64,000 nt of DNA from Ascidia mentula (Eukaryota; Chordata; Ascidiacea; Phlebobranchia; Ascidiidae): assembly GCA_947561715.1 (NCBI GenBank), contig OX387201.1, positions 11,670,001 through 11,734,000 on the forward strand. The letters are read 5' to 3'. Positions 1 to 12,191 of this stretch are shown here, piece by piece (the stretch's first letter is position 1; each line of letters starts with the position of its first letter). The notes under the pieces were generated by a model. That model did no database searches. It was not told the DNA's origin and saw only the letters and a list, made by a program, of their open reading frames with translations. A program made the translations under genes and the position numbers.

Positions 1-2530
1 TCAGCACTTGTCCATTTTGCAGTATATGACTTTTCGATAAAAAATATGTTTTTTCAGTACAAGCTTTATTATACAGTGGAAAACGCTGATACTCCAGTAC
101 TGAGTTTGCGGTTGCACAACGCATGTAACTATGCGATTTCAGCACTTGTCCATTTTGCAGTATATGACTTTTCGATAAAAAATATTTTTTTTCAGTACAA
201 GCTTTATTATACAGTGGAAAACGCTGATACTCCAGTACTGAGTTTGCGGTTGCACAACGTATGTAACTATGCGATTTCAGCACTTGTCCATTTTGCAGTA
301 TATGACTTTTCGATAAAAAATATTTTTTTTCATTGCAAGCTTTATTATACAGTGGAAAACGCTGATACTCCAGTATTGCGTTTGCGGTTGCACAACGTAT
401 GTAACTATGCGCTTTCAGCACTTGTCCATTTTGCAGTATATGACTTTTCGATAAAAAATATGTTTTTTCAGTACAAGCTTTATTATACAGTGGAAAACGC
501 TGATACTCCAGTACTGAGTTTGCGGTTGCACAACGCATGTAACTATGCGATTTCAGCACTTGTCCATTTTGCAGTATATGACTTTTCGATAAAAAATATT
601 TTTTTTCAGTACAAGCTTTATTATACAGTGGAAAACGCTGATACTCCAGTACTGAGTTTGCGGTTGCACAACGTATGTAACTATGCGATTTCAGCACTTG
701 TCCATTTTGCAGTATATGACTTTTCGATAAAAAATATGTTTTTTCAGTACAAGCTTTATTATACAGTGGAAAACGCTGATACTCCAGTACTAAGTTTGCG
801 GTTGCACAACGTATGTAACTATGCGATTTCAGCACTTGTCCATTTTGCAGTATATGACTTTTCGATAAAAAATATTTTTTTTCAGTACAAGCTTTATTAT
901 ACAGTGGAAAACGCTGATACTCCAGTACTGAGTTTGCGGTTGCACAACGCAGGTAACTATGCGATTTCAGCACTTGTCCATTTTGCAGTATATGACTTTT
1001 CGATAAAAAATATTTTTTTTCAGTACAAGCTTTATTATACAGTGGAAAACGCTGATACTCCAGTACTGAGTTTGCGGTTGCACAACGTATGTAACTATGC
1101 GATTTCAGCACTTGTCCATTTTGCAGTATATGACTTTTCGATAAAAAATATGTTTTTTCAGTACAAGCTTTATTATACAGTGGAAAACGCTGATACTCCA
1201 GTACTGAGTTTGCGGTTGCACAACGTATGTAACTATGCGATTTCAGCACTTGTCCATTTTGCAGTATATGACTTTTCGATAAAAAATATGTTTTTTCAGT
1301 ACAAGCTTTATTATACAGTGGAAAACGCTGATACTCCAGTACTAAGTTTGCGGTTGCACAACGTATGTAACTATGCGATTTCAGCACTTGTCCATTTTGC
1401 AGTATATGACTTTTCGATAAAAAATATTTTTTTTCAGTACAAGCTTTATTATACAGTGAAAAACGCTGATACTCCAGTACTGAGTTTGCGGTTGCACAAC
1501 GCAGGTAACTATGCGATTTCAGCACTTGTCCATTTTGCAGTATATGACTTTTCGATAAAAAATATTTTTTTTCAGTACAAGCTTTATTATACAGTGGAAA
1601 ACGCTGATACTCCAGTACTGAGTTTGCGGTTGCACAACGTATGTAACTATGCGATTTCAGCACTTGTCCATTTTGCAGTATATGACTTTTCGATGAAAAA
1701 TATTTTTTTTCAGTACAAGCTTTATTATACAATGGAAAACGCTGATACTCCAGTACTGAGTTTGCGGTTGCACAACGTATGTAACTCTGCGCTTTCAGCA
1801 CTTGTCCATTTTGCAGTATATGACTTTTCGATAAAAAATATTTTTTTTCAGTACAAGCTTTATTATACAGTGGAAAACGCTGATACTCCAGTACTGAGTT
1901 TGCGGTTGCACAACGTATGTAACTATGCGATTTCAGCACTTGTCCATTTTGCAGTATATGACTTTTCGATAAAAAATATTTTTTTTCAGTACAAGCTTTA
2001 TTATACAGTGGAAAACGCTGATACTCCAGTACTGAGTTTGCGGTTGCACAATGTATGTAACTCTGCGCTTTCAGCACTTGTCCATTTTGCAGTATATGAC
2101 TTTTCGATAAAAAATATTTTTTTTCATTACAAGCTTTATTATACAGTGGAAAACGCTGATACTCCAGTACTGAGTTTGCGGTTGCACAACATAAGTAACT
2201 CTGCGCTTTCAGCACTTGTCCATTTTGCAGTATTTGACTTTTCGATAAAAAATATGTTTTTTCAGTACAAGCTTTATTATACAGTGGAAAACGCTGATAC
2301 TCCAGTACTGAGTTTGCGGTTGCACAACGTATGTAACTATGCGATTTCAGCACTTGTCCATTTTGCAGTATATGACTTTTCGATAAAAAATATGTTTTTT
2401 CAGTACAAGCTTTATTATACAGTGGAAAACGCTGATACTCCAGTACTGAGTTTGCGGTTGCACAACGTATGTAACTATGCGATTTCAGCACTTGTCCATT
2501 TTGCAGTATATGACTTTTCGATGAAAAATA

Positions 2531-5500
2531 TTTTTTTTTCAGTACAAGCTTTATTATACAGTGGAAAACGCTGATACTCCAGTACTGAGTTTGCGGTTGC
2601 ACAACATAAGTAACTCTGCGCTTTCAGCACTTGTCCATTTTGCAGTATTTGACTTTTCGATAAAAAATATGTTTTTTCAGTACAAGCTTTATTATACAGT
2701 GGAAAACGCTGATACTCCAGTACTGAGTTTGCGGTTGCACAACGTATGTAACTCTGCGCTTTCAGCACTTGTCCATTTTGCAGTATATGACTTTTCGATA
2801 AAAAATATGTTTTTTCAGTACAAGCTTTATTATACAGTGGAAAACGCTGATACTTCAGTACTGAGTTTGCGGTTGCACAACGTAAGTAACTGTGCGATTT
2901 CAGCACTTGTCCATTTTGCAGTATATGACTTTTCGACAAGAAATGTTTTTTTTCATAACAAGCTTTATTATACAGTGGAAAACGCTGATACTCCAGTACT
3001 GTGTTTGCGGTTGCACAACGTATGTAACTATGCGATTTCAGCACTTGTCCATTTTGCAGTATATGACTTTTCGGAAAAAAATAATTTTTTTCAGTACAAG
3101 CTTTATTATACAGTGGAAAACGCTGATACTCCAGTACTGAGTTTGCAGTTGCACAACGTATGTAACTATGCGATTTCAGCACTTGTCCATTTTGCAGTAT
3201 ATGACTTTTCGATGAAAAATATTTTTTTTCATTACAAGCTTTATTATACATTGGAAAACGCTGATACTCCAGTACTGAGTTTGCGGTTGCATAACGTATG
3301 TAACTCTGCGCTTTCAACACTTGTCCATTTTGCAGTATATGACTTTTCGACAAAAAATATTTTTTTTCAGTACAAGCTTTATTATACAGTGGAAAACACT
3401 GATACTCCAGTACTGAGTTTGCGGTTGCACAACGTATGTAACTATGCGATTTCAGCACTTGTCCATTTTGCAGTATATGACTTTTCGATAAAAAATATTT
3501 TTTTTCAGTACAAGCTTTATTATGCAGTGGAAAACGCTGATACTCCAGTACTGAGTTTGCGGTTGCACAACGTATGTAACTATGCGATTTCAGCACTTGT
3601 CCAATTTGCAGTATATGACTTTTCGATAAAAAATATTTTTTTTCATTGCAAGCTTTATTATACAGTGGAAAACGCTGATACACCAGTATTGCGTTTGCGG
3701 TTGCACAACGTATGTAACTATGCGCTTTCAGCACTTGTCCATTTTGCAGTATATGACTTTTCGATAAAAAATATTTTTTTTCAGTACAAGCTTTATTATA
3801 CAGTGGAAAACGCTGATACTCCAGTACTGAGTTTGCGGTTGCACAACGCATGTAACTATGCGATTTCAGCACTTGTCCATTTTGCAGTATATGACTTTTC
3901 GATAAAAAATATTTTTTTTCAGTACAAGCTTTATTATACAGTGGAAAACGCTGATACTCCAGTACTGAGTTTGCGGTTGCACAACGTATGTAACTATGCG
4001 ATTTCAGCACTTGTCCATTTTGCAGTATATGACTTTTCGATAAAAAATATATTTTTTCAGTACAAGCTTTATTATACAGTGGAAAACGCTGATACTCCAG
4101 TACTGAGTTTGCGGTTGCACAACGCATGTAACTATGCGATTTCAGCACTTGTCCATTTTGCAGTATATGACTTTTCGATAAAAAATATTTTTTTTCAGTA
4201 CAAGCTTTATTATACAGTGGAAAACGCTGATACTCCAGTACTGAGTTTGCGGTTGCACAACGTATGTAACTATGCGATTTCAGCACTTGTCCATTTTGCA
4301 GTATATGACTTTTCGATAAAAAATATGTTTTTTCAGTACAAGCTTTATTATACAGTGGAAAACGCTGATACTCCAGTACTGAGTTTGCGGTTGCACAACG
4401 TATGTAACTATGCGATTTCAGCACTTGTCCATTTTGCAGTATATGACTTTTCGATGAAAAATATTTTTTTTCATTACAAGCTTTATTATACTGTGGAAAA
4501 CGCTGATACTCCAGTACTGAGTTTGCGGTTGCACAACGTATGTAACTATGCGATTTCAGCACTTGTCCATTTTGCAGTATATGACTTTTCGATAAAAAAT
4601 ATTTTTTTTCATTGCAAGCTTTATTATACAGTGGAAAACGCTGATACTCCAGTATTGCGTTTGCGGTTGCACAACGTATGTAACTATGCGCTTTCAGCAC
4701 TTGTCCATTTTGCAGTATATGACTTTTCGATAAAAAATATTTTTTTTCAGTACAAGCTTTATTATACAGTGGAAAACGCTGATACTCCAGTACTGAGTTT
4801 GCGGTTGCACAAAGTATGTAACTCTGCGCTTTCAGCACTTGTCCATTTTGCAGTATATGACTTTTCGATAAAAAATATTTTTTTTCATTACAAGCTATAT
4901 TATACAGTGGAAAACGCTGATACTCCAGTACTGAGTTTGCGGTTGCACAACGTATGTAACTCTGCGCTTTCAGCACTTGTCCATTTTGCAGTATATGACT
5001 TTTCGATAAAAAATATTTTTTTTCAGTACAAGCTTTATTATACAGTGGAAAACGCTGATACTCCAGTACTGAGTTTGCGGTTGCACAACGTATGTAACTA
5101 TGCGATTTCAGCACTGGTCCATTTTGCAGTATATGACTTTTCGATAAAAAATATTTTTTTTCATTGCAAGCTTTATTATACAGTGGAAAACGCTGATACT
5201 CCAGTATTGCGTTTGCGGTTGCACAACGTATGTAACTATGCGCTTTCAGCACTTGTCCATTTTGCAGTATATGACTTTTCGATAAAAAATATTTTTTTTC
5301 AGTACAAGCTTTATTATACAGTGGAAAACGCTGATACTCCAGTGCTGAGTTTGCGGTTGCACAAAGTATGTAACTATGCGCTTTCAGCACTTGTCCATTT
5401 TGCAGTATATGACTTTTCGATAAAAAATATTTTTTTTCAGTACAAGCTTTATTATACAGTGGAAAACGCTGATACTCCAGTACTGAGTTTGCGGTTGCAC

Positions 5501-8500
5501 AACGTATGTAACTCTGCGCTTTCAGCACTTGTCCATTTTGCAGTATATGACTTTTCGATAAAAAATATTTTTTTTCAGTACAAGCTTTATTATACAGTGG
5601 AAAACGCTGATACTCCAGTGCTGAGTTTGCGGTTGCACAACATAAGTAACTCTGCGCTTTCAGCACTTGTCCATTTTGCAGTATATGACTTTTCGATAAA
5701 AAATATTTTTTTTCAGTACAAGCTTTATTATACAGTGGAAAACGCTGATACTCCAGTACTGAGTTTGCGGTTGCACAACGTATGTAACTATGCGATTTCA
5801 GCACTTGTCCATTTTGCAGTATATGACTTTTCGATAAAAAATATTTTTTTTCAGTACAAGCTTTATTATGCAGTGGAAAACGCTGATACTCCAGTACTGA
5901 GTTTGCGGTTGCACAACGTATGTAACTATGCGATTTCAGCACTTGTCCAATTTGCAGTATATGACTTTTCGATAAAAAATATTTTTTTTCATTGCAAGCT
6001 TTATTATACAGTGGAAAACGCTGATACACCAGTATTGCGTTTGCGGTTGCACAACGTATGTAACTATGCGCTTTCAGCACTTGTCCATTTTGCAGTATAT
6101 GACTTTTCGATAAAAAATAATTTTTTTCAGTACAAGCTTTATTATACAGTGGAAAACGCTGATACTCCAGTACTGAGTTTGCGGTTGCACAACGTATGTA
6201 ACTATGCGATTTCAGCACTTGTCCATTTTGCAGTATATGACTTTTCGATAAAAAATATTTTTTTTCATTGCAAGCTTTATTATACAGTGGAAAACGCTGA
6301 TACTCCAGTATTGCGTTTGCGGTTGCACAACGTATGTAACTATGCGCTTTCAGCACTTGTCCATTTTGCAGTATATGACTTTTCGATAAAAAATATGTTT
6401 TTTCAGTACAAGCTTTATTATACAGTGGAAAACGCTGATACTCCAGTACTGAGTTTGCGGTTGCACAACGCATGTAACTATGCGATTTCAGCACTTGTCC
6501 ATTTTGCAGTATATGACTTTTCGATAAAAAATATTTTTTTTCAGTACAAGCTTTATTATACAGTGGAAAACGCTGATACTCCAGTACTGAGTTTGCGGTT
6601 GCACAACGTATGTAACTATGCGATTTCAGCACTTGTCCATTTTGCAGTATATGACTTTTCGATAAAAAATATGTTTTTTCAGTACAAGCTTTATTATACA
6701 GTGGAAAACGCTGATACTCCAGTACTAAGTTTGCGGTTGCACAACGTATGTAACTATGCGATTTCAGCACTTGTCCATTTTGCAGTATATGACTTTTCGA
6801 TAAAAAATATTTTTTTTCAGTACAAGCTTTATTATACAGTGGAAAACGCTGATACTCCAGTACTGAGTTTGCGGTTGCACAACGCAGGTAACTATGCGAT
6901 TTCAGCACTTGTCCATTTTGCAGTATATGACTTTTCGATAAAAAATATTTTTTTTCAGTACAAGCTTTATTATACAGTGGAAAACGCTGATACTCCAGTA
7001 CTGAGTTTGCGGTTGCACAACGTATGTAACTATGCGATTTCAGCACTTGTCCATTTTGCAGTATATGACTTTTCGATAAAAAATATGTTTTTTCAGTACA
7101 AGCTTTATTATACAGTGGAAAACGCTGATACTCCAGTACTGAGTTTGCGGTTGCACAACGCAGGTAACTATGCGATTTCAGCACTTGTCCATTTTGCAGT
7201 ATATGACTTTTCGATAAAAAATATTTTTTTTCAGTACAAGCTTTATTATACATTGGAAAACGCTGATACTCCAGTACTGAGTTTGCGGTTGCATAACGTA
7301 TGTAACTCTGCGCTTTCAACACTTGTCCATTTTGCAGTATATGACTTTTCGACAAAAAATATTTTTTTTCAGTACAAGCTTTATTATACAGTGGAAAACA
7401 CTGATACTCCAGTACTGAGTTTGCGGTTGCACAACGTATGTAACTATGCGATTTCAGCACTTGTCCATTTTGCAGTATATGACTTTTCGATAAAAAATAT
7501 TTTTTTTCAGTACAAGCTTTATTATGCAGTGGAAAACGCTGATACTCCAGTACTGAGTTTGCGGTTGCACAACGTATGTAACTATGCGATTTCAGCACTT
7601 GTCCAATTTGCAGTATATGACTTTTCGATAAAAAATATTTTTTTTCATTGCAAGCTTTATTATACAGTGGAAAACGCTGATACACCAGTATTGCGTTTGC
7701 GGTTGCACAACGTATGTAACTATGCGCTTTCAGCACTTGTCCATTTTGCAGTATATGACTTTTCGATAAAAAATATTTTTTTTCAGTACAAGCTTTATTA
7801 TACAGTGGAAAACGCTGATACTCCAGTACTGAGTTTGCGGTTGCACAACGTATGTAACTATGCGATTTCAGCACTTGTCCATTTTGCAGTATATGACTTT
7901 TCGATAAAAAATATATTTTTTCAGTACAAGCTTTATTATACAGTGGAAAACGCTGATACTCCAGTACTGAGTTTGCGGTTGCACAACGCATGTAACTATG
8001 CGATTTCAGCACTTGTCCATTTTGCAGTATATGACTTTTCGATAAAAAATATTTTTTTTCAGTACAAGCTTTATTATACAGTGGAAAACGCTGATACTCC
8101 AGTACTGAGTTTGCGGTTGCACAACGTATGTAACTATGCGATTTCAGCACTTGTCCATTTTGCAGTATATGACTTTTCGATAAAAAATATGTTTTTTCAG
8201 TACAAGCTTTATTATACAGTGGAAAACGCTGATACTCCAGTACTGAGTTTGCGGTTGCACAACGTATGTAACTATGCGATTTCAGCACTTGTCCATTTTG
8301 CAGTATATGACTTTTCGATGAAAAATATTTTTTTTCATTACAAGCTTTATTATACTGTGGAAAACGCTGATACTCCAGTACTGAGTTTGCGGTTGCACAA
8401 CGTATGTAACTATGCGATTTCAGCACTTGTCCATTTTGCAGTATATGACTTTTCGATAAAAAATATTTTTTTTCATTGCAAGCTTTATTATACAGTGGAA

Positions 8501-11500
8501 AACGCTGATACTCCAGTATTGCGTTTGCGGTTGCACAACGTATGTAACTATGCGCTTTCAGCACTTGTCCATTTTGCAGTATATGACTTTTCGATAAAAA
8601 ATATTTTTTTTCAGTACAAGCTTTATTATACAGTGGCAAACGCTGATACTCCAGTACTGAGTTTGCGGTTGCACAAAGTATGTAACTCTGCGCTTTCAGC
8701 ACTTGTCCATTTTGCAGTATATGACTTTTCGATAAAAAATATTTTTTTTCATTACAAGCTATATTATACAGTGGAAAACGCTGATACTCCAGTACTGAGT
8801 TTGCGGTTGCACAACGTATGTAACTCTGCGCTTTCAGCACTTGTCCATTTTGCAGTATATGACTTTTCGATAAAAAATATTTTTTTTCAGTACAAGCTTT
8901 ATTATACAGTGGAAAACGCTGATACTCCAGTACTGAGTTTGCGGTTGCACAACGTATGTAACTATGCGATTTCAGCACTGGTCCATTTTGCAGTATATGA
9001 CTTTTCGATAAAAAATATTTTTTTTCATTGCAAGCTTTATTATACAGTGGAAAACGCTGATACTCCAGTATTGCGTTTGCGGTTGCACAACGTATGTAAC
9101 TATGCGCTTTCAGCACTTGTCCATTTTGCAGTATATGACTTTTCGATAAAAAATATTTTTTTTCAGTACAAGCTTTATTATACAGTGGAAAACGCTGATA
9201 CTCCAGTGCTGAGTTTGCGGTTGCACAAAGTATGTAACTCTGCGCTTTCAGCACTTGTCCATTTTGCAGTATATGACTTTTCGATAAAAAATATTTTTTT
9301 TCAGTACAAGCTTTATTATACAGTGGAAAACGCTGATACTCCAGTACTGAGTTTGCGGTTGCACAACATAAGTAACTCTGCGCTTTCAGCACTTGTCCAT
9401 TTTGCAGTATATGACTTTTCGATAAAAAATATTTTTTTTCAGTACAAGCTTTATTATACAGTGGAAAACGCTGATACTCCAGTACTGAGTTTGCGGTTGC
9501 ACAACGTATGTAACTATGCGATTTCAGCACTTGCTCATTTTGCAGTATATGACTTTTCGATAAAAAATATTTTTTTTCAGTACAAGCTTTATTATGCAGT
9601 GGAAAACGCTGATACTCCAGTACTGAGTTTGCGGTTGCACAACGTATGTAACTATGCGATTTCAGCACTTGTCCAATTTGCAGTATATGACTTTTCGATA
9701 AAAAATATTTTTTTTCATTGCAAGCTTTATTATACAGTGGAAAACGCTGATACACCAGTATTGCGTTTGCGGTTGCACAACGTATGTAACTATGCGCTTT
9801 CAGCACTTGTCCATTTTGCAGTATATGACTTTTCGATAAAAAATAATTTTTTTCAGTACAAGCTTTATTATACAGTGGAAAACGCTGATACTCCAGTACT
9901 GAGTTTGCGGTTGCACAACGTATGTAACTATGCGATTTCAGCACTTGTCCATTTTGCAGTATATGACTTTTCGATAAAAAATATTTTTTTTCATTGCAAG
10001 CTTTATTATACAGTGGAAAACGCTGATACTCCAGTATTGCGTTTGCGGTTGCACAACGTATGTAACTATGCGCTTTCAGCACTTGTCCATTTTGCAGTAT
10101 ATGACTTTTCGATAAAAAATATGTTTTTTCAGTACAAGCTTTATTATACAGTGGAAAACGCTGATACTCCAGTACTGAGTTTGCGGTTGCACAACGCATG
10201 TAACTATGCGATTTCAGCACTTGTCCATTTTGCAGTATATGACTTTTCGATAAAAAATATTTTTTTTCAGTACAAGCTTTATTATACAGTGGAAAACGCT
10301 GATACTCCAGTACTGAGTTTGCGGTTGCACAACGTATGTAACTATGCGATTTCAGCACTTGTCCATTTTGCAGTATATGACTTTTCGATAAAAAATATGT
10401 TTTTTCAGTACAAGCTTTATTATACAGTGGAAAACGCTGATACTCCAGTACTAAGTTTGCGGTTGCACAACGTATGTAACTATGCGATTTCAGCACTTGT
10501 CCATTTTGCAGTATATGACTTTTCGATAAAAAATATTTTTTTTCAGTACAAGCTTTATTATACAGTGGAAAACGCTGATACTCCAGTACTGAGTTTGCGG
10601 TTGCACAACGCAGGTAACTATGCGATTTCAGCACTTGTCCATTTTGCAGTATATGACTTTTCGATAAAAAATATTTTTTTTCAGTACAAGCTTTATTATA
10701 CAGTGGAAAACGCTGATACTCCAGTACTGAGTTTGCGGTTGCACAACGTATGTAACTATGCGATTTCAGCACTTGTCCATTTTGCAGTATATGACTTTTC
10801 GATAAAAAATATGTTTTTTCAGTACAAGCTTTATTATACAGTGGAAAACGCTGATACTCCAGTACTGAGTTTGCGGTTGCACAACGTATGTAACTATGCG
10901 ATTTCAGCACTTGTCCATTTTGCAGTATATGACTTTTCGATAAAAAATATGTTTTTTCAGTACAAGCTTTATTATACAGTGGAAAACGCTGATACTCCAG
11001 TACTAAGTTTGCGGTTGCACAACGTATGTAACTATGCGATTTCAGCACTTGTCCATTTTGCAGTATATGACTTTTCGATAAAAAATATTTTTTTTCAGTA
11101 CAAGCTTTATTATACAGTGAAAAACGCTGATACTCCAGTACTGAGTTTGCGGTTGCACAACGCAGGTAACTATGCGATTTCAGCACTTGTCCATTTTGCA
11201 GTATATGACTTTTCGATAAAAAATATTTTTTTTCAGTACAAGCTTTATTATACAGTGGAAAACGCTGATACTCCAGTACTGAGTTTGCGGTTGCACAACG
11301 TATGTAACTATGCGATTTCAGCACTTGTCCATTTTGCAGTATATGACTTTTCGATGAAAAATATTTTTTTTCAGTACAAGCTTTATTATACAATGGAAAA
11401 CGCTGATACTCCAGTACTGAGTTTGCGGTTGCACAACGTATGTAATTCTGCGCTTTCAGCACTTGTCCATTTTGCAGTATATGACTTTTCGATAAAAAAT

Positions 11501-12191
11501 ATTTTTTTTCAGTACAAGCTTTATTATACAGTGGAAAACGCTGATACTCCAGTACTGAGTTTGCGGTTGCACAACGTATGTAACTATGCGATTTCAGCAC
11601 TTGTCCATTTTGCAGTATATGACTTTTCGATAAAAAATATTTTTTTTCAGTACAAGCTTTATTATACAGTGGAAAACGCTGATACTCCAGTACTGAGTTT
11701 GCGGTTGCACAATGTATGTAACTCTGCGCTTTCAGCACTTGTCCATTTTGCAGTATATGACTTTTCGATAAAAAATATTTTTTTTCATTACAAGCTTTAT
11801 TATACAGTGGAAAACGCTGATACTCCAGTACTGAGTTTGCGGTTGCACAACATAAGTAACTCTGCGCTTTCAGCACTTGTCCATTTTGCAGTATTTGACT
11901 TTTCGATAAAAAATATGTTTTTTCAGTACAAGCTTTATTATACAGTGGAAAACGCTGATACTCCAGTACTGAGTTTGCGGTTGCACAACGTATGTAACTA
12001 TGCGATTTCAGCACTTGTCCATTTTGCAGTATATGACTTTTCGATAAAAAATATGTTTTTTCAGTACAAGCTTTATTATACAGTGGAAAACGCTGATACT
12101 CCAGTACTGAGTTTGCGGTTGCACAACGTATGTAACTATGCGATTTCAGCACTTGTCCATTTTGCAGTATATGACTTTTCGATGAAAAATA
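2531..12191 (+). repeat. Higher-order repeat unit 1: 70 monomers, 9,661 bp
   Basis: I delimit the unit by the rare nine-T version of the T tract (2531-2539 and 12192-12200; ordinary monomers have eight). The distance is 9,661 = 70 x 138 + 1. The same order of variant monomers restarts after each nine-T marker: CATAAG type, TGT6 type, the CTTCAG monomer (about 2845), the CGACAAGAAATG monomer (about 2935) and the CGGAAAAAAATAA monomer (about 3072). Positions 44-2530 match the end of this unit (about 9705-12191) at the same offset, so the window opens inside the preceding unit. Internal sub-blocks recur as well, for example the AATTTGCAG monomer followed by CATTGC/ATTGCG types at about 3605, 5945, 7600 and 9670. 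Confidence 0.88.

Noticed and set aside
31-47. CENP-B box candidate at TTTTCGATAAAAAATA in each monomer
   Set aside because: TTCG and the central A fit, but the required CGGG half is ATAT/ATAG-like in all monomers, so the essential core is missing.
2892-3140. 82-codon frames starting MRFQHLSILQYMTF, repeated at 12553, 19730, 46124 and 47916
   Set aside because: They are out-of-phase frames opened by the same variant monomers (CGACAAGAAAT and CGGAAAAAAATAA) carried in each HOR copy; no independent support.
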